Source: DASPMP01 sp035248725
GTDB lineage: Bacteria; Gemmatimonadota; Gemmatimonadetes; Gemmatimonadales; Gemmatimonadaceae
Length of the DNA: 7,569 nucleotides
Assembly (NCBI GenBank): GCA_035248725.1
Contig: DATFHG010000184.1
Location: 1 to 7,569 of the forward strand
Direction: 5' to 3'
Made by a program: the position numbers and the translations under genes. The notes below the pieces were generated by a model. That model was given only the letters and a program-made list of their open reading frames with translations. It did no database searches and had not been told where the DNA came from. This document shows, piece after piece, positions 1-5,976 of this stretch (positions within the stretch are counted from its first letter, which is position 1; every line of letters begins with the position of its first letter).

Positions 1-549
1 AGGCCGAACAAGTGGCTCACGCTGCGACGCTCGAAGATCCACGGCCGTGGCGTCTATGCCCGCACCGACATCCCCAAGGACACGCGCCTGATCGAGTACA
101 CCGGCGAACGCATCACGAACGCGGAAGCCGACCGGCGCTACGATGACGACGCGATGTCCGAGCACCACACGTTCCTCTTCATTCTCAACAGTCGCACCTG
201 CATCGACGCGGCGTACGGCGGCAACGTGTCGCGGTACATCAACCACTCGTGCGATCCCAACTGCGTCGCGTGGATCGAGCGGGGCCACATCTGGATCGAC
301 GCGCTGCGCGACATCAAGGAGGGCGAGGAGCTGGCGTACGACTACGAGTACGACTTTCTCCCCGGATACACGGTCGAGGATCTGGAGTTCTACGAGTGCC
401 GCTGCGGCAGCGCGAAGTGTCGCGGCACGATCGTCGACGTGCCAAAGCACAAGCGTCATCTCATCGCCGAGCTGAAACGCAGACGCGCCGCGCGCGAGCG
501 GCGCGGCGTCAAGTCGGCACCGCGGCGCAGGGCAACGGCGAAGCGATGA
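1..549 (+). CDS. SET-domain protein lysine N-methyltransferase, 5' partial
   Basis: The reading frame is open from the first base, and 182 residues plus the stop are visible. Only a short N-terminus is probably missing, because the start of the SET fold (KIHGRGVYA, residues 12-20) is present. The family transfers methyl groups from S-adenosylmethionine to protein lysines. Visible SET motifs are EYTGE (32-36), RYINHSCDPNC (78-88, the SAM-binding and pseudoknot motif) and GEELAYDYEY (108-117, with the expected catalytic Tyr). A post-SET CxCx4C cluster follows (C133, C135, C140); with a Cys of the NHSC region it should bind zinc. The last 34 residues (149-182) form a strongly basic tail with 16 Lys/Arg and only two Glu, which suggests contact with nucleic acid or with an acidic partner. 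The stop overlaps the next start by 4 bases. The substrate cannot be read from sequence; a DNA-associated or ribosomal protein is a guess. The domain call is very secure. Confidence 0.93.
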   Translation, partial: RPNKWLTLRRSKIHGRGVYARTDIPKDTRLIEYTGERITNAEADRRYDDDAMSEHHTFLFILNSRTCIDAAYGGNVSRYINHSCDPNCVAWIERGHIWIDALRDIKEGEELAYDYEYDFLPGYTVEDLEFYECRCGSAKCRGTIVDVPKHKRHLIAELKRRRAARERRGVKSAPRRRATAKR

Positions 550-1481
550 ACGCCGGCGCGACGGCCTCGTCATCCGCGGCGCGCCCGCTGACGCCCGTGC
601 GCGTGCTGCTGCGAAACGTCGTCGACTACGCCGGACTCTTTCCGCCGGCCTCGCTCTCGATGGACGCGGCCGTACGCGAGTACGCGGCGCAGCGTTCCGG
701 CGACGACGCGTGGCTGCTCGGCCGCTTCGTGCTCCCCGCCGCGCGACTCGACGAGTTCGAGCTGCAGGCCGGTGCCGCGTTGCCGCACGAGGGCGCGAAT
801 TCGTGGGCGCTGTCGGCGCTCCTCAGCGGCGACATCGAGGAGGACGTCGCCCGCGTGGCGCTGTTCAATGAGCGGCATCGCGACGCACGCGACGGCGCTG
901 TCCAGGTCGACACCGTCGAGCTGAAGGCGCAAACCGTGCGGGAGATCGCCCGCGCGTGCGAGCTGCTCGACGGCGCATTCGATACCTACGTCGAGATTCC
1001 GACCGCGGAGGATCCCACGGAGCTCGTCGCGGCGATCGGCGCCGCGCACGTAAAGGCGAAGATCAGAACGGGCGGCGTGACCCCCGACCTGTTCCCGGCG
1101 AGCGCGAACATCGTCCGCTTCGCGCGGGCGTGCATCGCGGGGAGCGTCGCGTTCAAGGCGACGGCTGGCCTGCACCACAGCTTTCGAGAGGAGTATCCCC
1201 TCACATACGCGCCGGACGCTGCACGCGGCACGATGTTCGGCTTTCTGAATGTGCTGCTGTGCGTCACCGCGCTCTGCGACGGCGTCAGCAACGCCGATGC
1301 GGTCGCGCTGCTCGAGGAGTGTGACGCGCGCAGCGTCACTTTCGGGGACGACGGCGTGCGGTGGCGCGGCCGCCACCTGTCGCACGACGCGCTCGCGCGG
1401 GCGCGCGAGAGCATGACCGCGTTCGGCTCCTGCTCTTTCCGCGAGCCCGTGGCCGAGCTCCGCTCGCTCGGCTTGCTGTGA
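546..1481 (+). CDS. Conserved protein of unknown function, enzyme-like, in operon with fumarylacetoacetase
   Basis: This gene encodes 311 residues. The ATG at 546 is chosen because it overlaps the SET gene stop (ATGA) and is followed by a plausible N-terminus; the frame stays open further upstream only inside the SET gene. I do not recognise a characterised family. The protein has no signal peptide or membrane segment and looks cytosolic, with alternating helix and strand as in an alpha/beta barrel. Strongly motif-like stretches are VDYAGLFPPA (26-35), TYVEIPT (147-153), KAKIRTGGV (170-178) and FKATAGLHHSFR (203-214). The K-A-T-A-G segment at the end of a predicted strand resembles the Schiff-base lysine motif of DeoC-type class I aldolases (K-x-S-T-G), and KIRTGG resembles the second lysine/phosphate loop of that fold. 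That resemblance is inference, not homology I can prove. Coupling to fumarylacetoacetase on its 3' side suggests a role near aromatic amino acid breakdown. Confidence 0.88.
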   Translation: MNAGATASSSAARPLTPVRVLLRNVVDYAGLFPPASLSMDAAVREYAAQRSGDDAWLLGRFVLPAARLDEFELQAGAALPHEGANSWALSALLSGDIEEDVARVALFNERHRDARDGAVQVDTVELKAQTVREIARACELLDGAFDTYVEIPTAEDPTELVAAIGAAHVKAKIRTGGVTPDLFPASANIVRFARACIAGSVAFKATAGLHHSFREEYPLTYAPDAARGTMFGFLNVLLCVTALCDGVSNADAVALLEECDARSVTFGDDGVRWRGRHLSHDALARARESMTAFGSCSFREPVAELRSLGLL

Positions 1482-2800
1482 CGGCAACGCGAGACGAGAC
1501 GCACGACAAGTCGCTGCGTTCGTGGGTGACGTCCGCGAACGATGGACACACGGACTTTCCGATCCAGAACCTTCCATTCGGCGTCTTCCGGCGCCGTGGA
1601 CAGAAGGAATCACCGCGAATCGGCGTGGCGATCGGGGATCGCGTGCTCGACCTCGCGGCGTGCGCCAGGGAAGGGATGATCGCCGGCGCGGGCGCGTCCG
1701 TCGGCCGACTGATGACGGACGACACGCTGAACCGCCTGATGGCGGAGGGACGCGACCAGGCGCGCGCACTGCGTACGTCCGTCGTGGCCATCCTCGTCGC
1801 GGACAACGCCGCGGCGGCGCGTCGAGTGTCTGCGATCACCTTCGCGCAATCGGACGTCGAGCTGCTCCGACCGGTGGACGTGGGCGACTATTCCGACTTC
1901 TACGCGTCCGTGCAGCACGCCACGAACGTGGGCAGCTTGTTCCGGCCGGACAATCCGCTCCTGCCGAACTACAAGTACGTGCCGATCGGCTACCATGGTC
2001 GGGCGTCGTCGCTCGTGGTCAGCGGGACGCCGGTGCGGAGGCCATCCGGACAGACGCGCGACGACGCAAACGCGCCGCCGAAGTTCGGTCCCTCGCAACG
2101 CCTTGACTACGAGCTCGAGCTCGGCGCGTACGTCGCAAAGGGAAACGCGCTCGGGGATGCGATTCCGATCGCGCAGGCGGAGGCGCACCTGTGGGGCGTC
2201 TCTCTCGTCGACGACTGGTCGGCCCGCGACATCCAGAGCTGGGAGTATCAGCCGCTGGGGCCGTTCCTGGCAAAGAGCTTCGCCACGACCGTGTCGCCGT
2301 GGGTGGTAACTCTCGATGCGCTCGCACCGTTTCGCGTGGCGCCGCCCGCTCGCCCCGCGGGCGACCCCGAGCCGCTCCCATACCTTATAGATGCGGCCGA
2401 CCGGAAGTCGGGGGCCCTGGACCTCAACCTCGAGGTCTGGCTGCAGACCGAGAAGATGCGTGCGGCGGGTCAGTCCGCGGTGCGACTGAGTCGCAGCTCA
2501 TTTGCGGGGATGTACTGGACGTTCGCGCAGATGCTGGCGCACCACACGAGTAACGGCTGCAACCTCCGGCCGGGCGATCTGATCGCGAGCGGAACCGTTT
2601 CAGGCGACGACAAGGCCGCACGCGGCTGCCTGCTCGAGCTCACGCGCGGCGGCAAGGAGCCGCTCTCACTGCCGAACGGCGAGACGCGCTCGTTTCTCGC
2701 GGATGGCGATGAAGTCACGCTGCGAGGTTACGCCGAGCGCGACGGCCTGCGCATCGGCCTGGGCGAATGCTCTGGCCGCGTTATTTCGCGGCCCGGATGA
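1478..2800 (+). CDS. fahA: Fumarylacetoacetase (fumarylacetoacetate hydrolase)
   Basis: This 440-residue protein hydrolyses 4-fumarylacetoacetate to fumarate and acetoacetate, the final step of phenylalanine/tyrosine breakdown through homogentisate, in the cytosol. Length matches full-length eukaryote-type FAH (about 420-440), not the shorter FAH-superfamily hydrolases. An N-terminal domain begins with DFPIQNLPFGVF (about 26-37). The catalytic domain carries DFYASVQHATNVG (140-152), where D140, Y142 and H147 match mammalian D126, Y128 and catalytic H133; GYHGRASS follows. E212 and E214 in DYELELGAYV and D246 in DDWSARD complete the expected metal ligands. Y257 and K266 (WEYQPLGPFLAKSF) match other active-site residues. 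I chose GTG 1478 because it overlaps the previous stop (GTGA) and gives the usual N-terminal length. An in-frame start at 1361 would add 39 residues lying inside the previous gene. There is no clear ribosome-binding site, which fits translational coupling. The 3' end overlaps the convergent LysM gene by 20 bases. Confidence 0.96.
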   Translation: MTATRDETHDKSLRSWVTSANDGHTDFPIQNLPFGVFRRRGQKESPRIGVAIGDRVLDLAACAREGMIAGAGASVGRLMTDDTLNRLMAEGRDQARALRTSVVAILVADNAAAARRVSAITFAQSDVELLRPVDVGDYSDFYASVQHATNVGSLFRPDNPLLPNYKYVPIGYHGRASSLVVSGTPVRRPSGQTRDDANAPPKFGPSQRLDYELELGAYVAKGNALGDAIPIAQAEAHLWGVSLVDDWSARDIQSWEYQPLGPFLAKSFATTVSPWVVTLDALAPFRVAPPARPAGDPEPLPYLIDAADRKSGALDLNLEVWLQTEKMRAAGQSAVRLSRSSFAGMYWTFAQMLAHHTSNGCNLRPGDLIASGTVSGDDKAARGCLLELTRGGKEPLSLPNGETRSFLADGDEVTLRGYAERDGLRIGLGECSGRVISRPG

Positions 2801-3614
2801 GCAGGCGCTGACCGACCTTGATGGTGTTGCCGACGATCCCGTTGAGCGCGCGGATCGAATCGGGTGGCACCTCGTACCAGTCCGCGATGGAGCCGAGCGC
2901 GTCGCCCGGCCGCACGACGTGGTAGATGGGCTGCTTGCGGTAATCCTCGATCACCTTGTGAATCTCGTTGCGCGCACTCCGCACGCGTGCCGCCCACACG
3001 CCGAGGCCGGCGATCTTCCGGTGCCGCGCCGACCACGCCTCGCGCAGCATCTGCGCGCTGGGCCATGCGTCGCCGGGCACGCCGAGATTCAGCGTTTCGT
3101 CCGGCGCTTCCACGCGGAGCGCGCGGGAGAAGCCGAGCATCGCGAAGGACGGTTCGATCTTCGTCAGGCTGTCGATGCGGAATTCGTGCTGGTCGAAGGT
3201 CGGCGGTGCGTCCGAGGAACCGGTGATGTCCCGCGGCGGCGCGCCGAGATAGATCAACCGCCGGTCGGTGAGCACGAGCAGGCCACGCGTCTGGCGGTAG
3301 TAATCGACGGCGTTGCGGCGGAAGACCGGCACCATGCGATAGACGCGTTCGCCGGGCTGCAAGGTGTTGAGGCGAAGCTCGCGCTCGACGATCGCCCGCG
3401 CGTTGCGGGGGTCCGTCTTCCACACGTGCAGCGCGAGCTGCAGCACGATCACGAGTATCGCGACGGCGAACACGCCCAGCGCGTACCACACGCCGGTGGG
3501 CACATTCCGTCGCGCGCGCCGGAGCAGCGGCGTCCGCGGGGCGGTGGGGGGCTGCTCGGACTGCTCGGGTTGACCGGCCTGTTCGACGCCGATCGATGAT
3601 GCAGAGGTCGCCAT
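2781..3614 (-). CDS. Membrane-anchored PH-like/LysM-domain protein
   Basis: This gene encodes 277 residues. The N-terminal 38 residues are Gln/Glu/Pro-rich and end in a basic patch (RRARR, 32-36). One hydrophobic segment follows (about 41-65), so the positive-inside rule puts the C-terminal part outside the cytoplasmic membrane. Residues about 85-180 include RGLLVLTDRRLIYLG (110-124) and then a strand-rich stretch. This looks like a bacterial PH-like domain, whose core commonly reads 'LTdrRLiy'. Residues 230-273 form a LysM domain (YHVVRPGDALGSIADWY, then LNG and KVGQRLLI), which binds N-acetylglucosamine-containing glycans such as peptidoglycan. A wall-tethering or envelope-organising role is inferred; no catalytic domain is seen. 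The ATG at 3612-3614 is preferred because upstream sequence in this frame is poorly protein-like and crosses the divergent spacer; its Shine-Dalgarno is weak. The gene is divergent from the lytic transglycosylase gene, which supports a cell-wall context. LysM is certain; the PH-like call is tentative. Confidence 0.87.
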   Translation of the reverse strand: MATSASSIGVEQAGQPEQSEQPPTAPRTPLLRRARRNVPTGVWYALGVFAVAILVIVLQLALHVWKTDPRNARAIVERELRLNTLQPGERVYRMVPVFRRNAVDYYRQTRGLLVLTDRRLIYLGAPPRDITGSSDAPPTFDQHEFRIDSLTKIEPSFAMLGFSRALRVEAPDETLNLGVPGDAWPSAQMLREAWSARHRKIAGLGVWAARVRSARNEIHKVIEDYRKQPIYHVVRPGDALGSIADWYEVPPDSIRALNGIVGNTIKVGQRLLIRAAK

Positions 3615-3785
3615 TGTCTCAGCAAATACAAAATGGAAGTTCAGTGCCGTTGTTCCGAACGACTCGTCTGGATAGGTTGACGCAGTTCCCGGAACGGTAG
3701 CGTGATGGTGGTCGCGGGCTGAGCTCGCTGGATTGCCGTGCACTCGCAGCCGTTCCTCGCCTTCCGTTGTTCGCCCCCCTGTCGC
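3615..3785. promoter_or_regulatory. Divergent intergenic spacer with two GTTC/GAAC palindromes
   Basis: These 171 bases separate the divergent LysM and transglycosylase genes, so both promoters should lie here. Two related odd-centred palindromes stand out: GTTC-C-GAAC at 3652-3660 and GTTCC-C-GGAAC at 3685-3695. Their centres are 34 bases apart, about three helical turns. A TTGACG at 3677-3682 could be a + strand -35 box, but no convincing -10 box sits 16-18 bases downstream. The stretch at 3618-3635 is unusually AT-rich for this DNA and is the likely melting region for the - strand gene. Operator function is a guess from symmetry alone, and short palindromes can arise by chance. Confidence 0.3.
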
Positions 3786-4547
3786 ATGGCAGTCAGGTCC
3801 ACATTGCGCCTCGTCGTGATTGGCGTCGTCGCTGCGGCGACGGTGGTCTTCACTGCGGACCGCGTGAAGCCGATCTTCCTCGACGAGTCGCTCGTCACAC
3901 GTGTCGATGTGCCGTCGGCCACGTCGGACGAAAAGGCGATGCTCCTCGCTCCCTGGAGTCGCCTGCCGTTTCACGAGGCGCTCGCGACGCCGATCTTCCT
4001 GCGCGATCGCAGCGCGTTCGCCGTCGACCTGATGGGAACCGGCAAGGTCGGTCTCGCGCGTGCGCTCGCGCTCGCCGACGTCGCGGTGCGCGAAGCCTAC
4101 CGTCGCCGCGTGCCGCCCGCGCTCGTGCTCGGCGTGCTGTTGACGGAGAACGACGAGCTCAAGTCCACCGCGCGCTCACGCCAGGGCGCCATCGGGCTCA
4201 TGCAGATTCATCCGGGTCCGTGGCGCGGCGCCCTGGGCGAGCTGTTCGGCCGCAATCTGCGCAACGACACGACGAATCTGCGCTACGGCATCTACATCCT
4301 CAGTCATTTCGCCAAACGCACCATGCGGCGCGAGATGGAGGGCAGCGCGCTGGAGAGCACGTTGCCGTGGCGCACCGCGCTGCTGCGATACAACGGGTGC
4401 GTCCACGGCCGGAACACGAAGGACTGCGGCCGCTACCCCGACATGGTGCGCCGCGAGGTGCAGCGCTCCGCGCAGACGATCTGCAACGGCCGCGACTTCG
4501 AGGGATGCGTCGTGACGCCGCTGCGGCTGGGAGCGAGGGGAGAGTAG
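3786..4547 (+). CDS. Lytic transglycosylase (SLT/goose-lysozyme-like fold), membrane-anchored or secreted
   Basis: This 253-residue protein is expected to cleave the MurNAc-GlcNAc bond of peptidoglycan, forming 1,6-anhydro-MurNAc ends, in the periplasm. An N-terminal hydrophobic segment (about 7-24, after basic residues) is a signal peptide or signal anchor; no lipobox Cys is seen. The catalytic region starts near VPPALVLGVLLTENDEL (109-125), with E121 as the likely general acid. GAIGLMQIHP (134-143) is the classic SLT motif, and RYNGC (201-205) corresponds to the family YN motif. The usual 'ES' at the active site is 'EN' here. Four cysteines (C205, C214, C233, C241) lie in the C-terminal part and could form two disulfides outside the cytoplasm. 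I chose ATG 3786 over the in-frame GTG at 3738, which would put a Cys- and Pro-containing stretch before the hydrophobic segment. Neither start has a good ribosome-binding site. Confidence 0.9.
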   Translation: MAVRSTLRLVVIGVVAAATVVFTADRVKPIFLDESLVTRVDVPSATSDEKAMLLAPWSRLPFHEALATPIFLRDRSAFAVDLMGTGKVGLARALALADVAVREAYRRRVPPALVLGVLLTENDELKSTARSRQGAIGLMQIHPGPWRGALGELFGRNLRNDTTNLRYGIYILSHFAKRTMRREMEGSALESTLPWRTALLRYNGCVHGRNTKDCGRYPDMVRREVQRSAQTICNGRDFEGCVVTPLRLGARGE

Positions 4548-4550
4548 GAC

Positions 4551-4584
4551 GGTGGAGCGGTGGAGCGGTGGAACCCCACCGCTC
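4551..4584. terminator. Tandem GGTGGAGC octamers with a 9-bp hairpin, probable bidirectional terminator
   Basis: The gap between the convergent transglycosylase and secreted-protein genes holds three head-to-tail octamers: GGTGGAGC at 4551-4558 and 4559-4566, and the variant GGTGGAAC at 4567-4574. A perfect inverted repeat, GAGCGGTGG (4563-4571) with CCACCGCTC (4576-4584), leaves a 4-base loop. An identical GAGCGGTGG at 4555-4563 offers an alternative left arm. The right arm ends in the first base of the - strand gene's stop codon. On the + strand the hairpin is followed by a modest T-rich stretch (to about 4598) inside the opposing gene. On the - strand there is no U-tract, so termination is more credible for the + strand gene. 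No other feature is seen in this gap. Confidence 0.5.
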
Positions 4585-5372
4585 TACTTGATCTTTTCGA
4601 CGGTGGTATTGGCGGTCGTGGTAACTCCGATCTCCATCCCGTTCGCCGCCAGCACGATCTTGATGATCGCGTCGTCCTGATTCTGGCCGCCCAGGAAGAC
4701 GCCGCTCTGGCTCATGAGCAGCGTGCCCTTGCCGTTCGACGTGCCTTCCATCGTCATCGGCTGTCCCTGCGCCGTGCCGCTGCCCGAGAGGTTCGTGGTC
4801 GTCTCGCGTGAGATCTTCCACGCCTTCTGCGCGCCGACGGTGGTGTCGCCCACGACGGTGAAGCGCGCGATCGTCTGACGGTCGAGATCGATGCCTTGCT
4901 GCTTCACTTTGCCTTTCGTCGTGTCGGTCCAGGTGGCGCCGGCGGCGAGCCTGGTGCGGATGCGCGGCAGGAAGCGGCTCAGCTCATCGGTGATCTGCGC
5001 GCCTTGCGGGACGGAGTCGTCGGACGGACCCATCGCCGAGTAGACGACGCCGTGCGGCGCCATCTTGGTGGCGATCTTCGCGCCCTTCAACTTGTCGAGG
5101 CCCGGCGGCGTCATCCCCATGGGACCGACGACGTTCAACGAATCGATGGTCACGGTGACGTTCATCGTGTCCTTCGTCTGGCGCGCCACCGTGACGGTGA
5201 GCAGCTGCTCGTTGGACGTGTCGAACTCGTTCTTCTGGCCCATGGCTTCCTGCGAGCCGTGCGTCTTGGACGAGATGTGGTACTGCGAGGTGCTCGGCGC
5301 GTACTCGAAACCCTGCGCGACGGCCGCGGCTGGGATGAGGAACGCGGCAAGAAGAACCGGGCGAGCGCGCAT
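4584..5372 (-). CDS. Secreted protein of unknown function, beta-rich
   Basis: This gene encodes 262 residues. A clear signal peptide (MRARPVLLAAFLIPAAAVAQ, 1-20) has small residues suited to signal peptidase I cleavage around position 19-21. The mature protein has no cysteine, lipobox or further membrane segment. It is rich in Thr, Ser, Gly and alternating polar/hydrophobic residues (LLTVTVARQ, 57-65; MNVTVTIDSLNVVG, 70-83; IGVTTTANTTVEKIK at the end), which points to a beta-sheet fold in the periplasm or outside the cell. No catalytic motif is recognisable. It recalls the DUF6263-type secreted proteins of several environmental phyla, but I cannot confirm this from sequence alone. The start at 5372 is well supported: it opens the signal peptide and has AGGAG 9 bases upstream. 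The frame stays open to 5558, but that extension runs antisense into dut and is not protein-like. The gene is convergent with the transglycosylase and divergent from dut. Confidence 0.85.
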   Translation of the reverse strand: MRARPVLLAAFLIPAAAVAQGFEYAPSTSQYHISSKTHGSQEAMGQKNEFDTSNEQLLTVTVARQTKDTMNVTVTIDSLNVVGPMGMTPPGLDKLKGAKIATKMAPHGVVYSAMGPSDDSVPQGAQITDELSRFLPRIRTRLAAGATWTDTTKGKVKQQGIDLDRQTIARFTVVGDTTVGAQKAWKISRETTTNLSGSGTAQGQPMTMEGTSNGKGTLLMSQSGVFLGGQNQDDAIIKIVLAANGMEIGVTTTANTTVEKIK

Positions 5373-5453
5373 GCGAAAAAACTCCTGAGGTGGGGCCGGA
5401 AACGGCTCCGGCAAACTGGTCAAATATAGCGTTGTGCGCGAGCTTTCTGCGCG
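5373..5453. promoter_or_regulatory. Divergent promoter region between the secreted-protein gene and dut
   Basis: These 81 bases must hold the promoters of two divergent genes. The only AT-rich patch is CAAATATAG at 5421-5429. Read on the - strand it gives TATATT (5428-5423), a fair -10 box. Read on the + strand it gives TATAGC (5425-5430), a weaker one. No convincing -35 box is present for either direction. A 6-bp inverted repeat, GCCGGA (5395-5400) and TCCGGC (5407-5412), would fall in the 5' leader of the - strand gene, upstream of its ribosome-binding site. Confidence 0.4.
5382..5386 (-). promoter_or_regulatory. Ribosome-binding site AGGAG
   Basis: AGGAG on the - strand lies 9 bases before the ATG at 5372-5370, separated by a T-run. 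It is the clearest Shine-Dalgarno in the window and fixes the start of the secreted-protein gene at the signal peptide. Confidence 0.75.
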
Positions 5454-5966
5454 ATGACGGACACCATCACACTCGAGCTGCTGCACACCGACGCGCAGGC
5501 TCCGCAACGCGCGACCGAAGACTCCGCCGGCTACGATTTGTTCGCCCACCTTACCCATCGCACGGTGAGCTGTTCCGACGCCAGCGGCACGTGGGAGCTA
5601 CCTACTTTTCGGGACCGCGAGCGCAACCTGTCGTACTTCGAGCTGCCACCGAACGCGACCGCAAAGATCCCGCTCGGCTTCAAGGCGCGGCTGCCGCGAG
5701 GGTGCGAAGCCCAGATCCGTCCCCGCAGCGGCACGACCTTCAAGAAGGGTCTGCTGATCCCGAACTCGCCGGGAACCATCGACGCGGATTACCCCGACGA
5801 GTGGATGGTGCTCGTACGGAATCCGGGGATGAAGCCCGTGCGCATCGAGCACGGTGAACGCATCGCACAGATGGTGCTGAACCGTTTCGAGGTGCTTCCC
5901 ATCGAGATGGGCAAGGTGGCGCAGACGACGTCACGCACGGGCGGGTTCGGAAGCACCGGGAGCTGA
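5454..5966 (+). CDS. dut: Deoxyuridine 5'-triphosphate nucleotidohydrolase (dUTPase)
   Basis: This 170-residue protein converts dUTP to dUMP and pyrophosphate, keeping uracil out of DNA and supplying the dTMP precursor; it normally works as a cytosolic homotrimer. All five trimeric-dUTPase motifs are present in order: I, SAGYDLFA (24-31); II, PRSGTTFKKGL (90-100); III, PGTIDADYPDEW (106-117), with catalytic D110 and the base-stacking Y113; IV, IEHGERIAQMV (131-141); V, TGGFGSTG (162-169). It is about 20-25 residues longer than the usual 145-150. The extra length lies between motifs I and II (about 33-62) and includes C40 and a charged stretch. Motif III has PDE where most dUTPases have RGE. 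The ATG at 5454 has no visible ribosome-binding site. The CPBP protease gene follows after 10 bases on the same strand, so the two may be co-transcribed. dCTP deaminase is unlikely because motif V and GTIDxDY are those of dUTPase. Confidence 0.95.
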   Translation: MTDTITLELLHTDAQAPQRATEDSAGYDLFAHLTHRTVSCSDASGTWELPTFRDRERNLSYFELPPNATAKIPLGFKARLPRGCEAQIRPRSGTTFKKGLLIPNSPGTIDADYPDEWMVLVRNPGMKPVRIEHGERIAQMVLNRFEVLPIEMGKVAQTTSRTGGFGSTGS

Positions 5967-5976
5967 CGGGTCGCGC

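Noticed and set aside
249..545. Upstream extension of the unknown-function gene inside the SET gene
   Set aside because: The extension overlaps motif-bearing SET sequence and reads as Arg-rich noise; the ATG at 546 with a 4-base overlap is the natural start.
1361..1477. Earlier start for fumarylacetoacetase
   Set aside because: It would add 39 Arg/Ala-rich residues inside the previous gene; GTG 1478 gives the family's normal N-terminus.
570..1769. Long open frame on the - strand opposite the unknown-function gene
   Set aside because: Its composition is Arg/Ala-rich and low in information, it lies fully antisense to two genes with clear motifs, and it has no domain signature.
3691..3712. GGAAC followed by TCG, resembling an extracytoplasmic sigma-factor promoter
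   Set aside because: Only the GGAAC core matches, the -10 part is too weak, and GGAAC is better explained as half of a palindrome.
3738..3785. GTG start giving 16 more residues on the transglycosylase
   Set aside because: It places a Cys- and Pro-containing stretch before the hydrophobic signal segment and has no ribosome-binding site; ATG 3786 is simpler, though not proven.
3615..3974. N-terminal extension of the LysM protein
   Set aside because: It would cross the divergent spacer and run antisense to the transglycosylase signal segment; the extra sequence shows no protein-like features.
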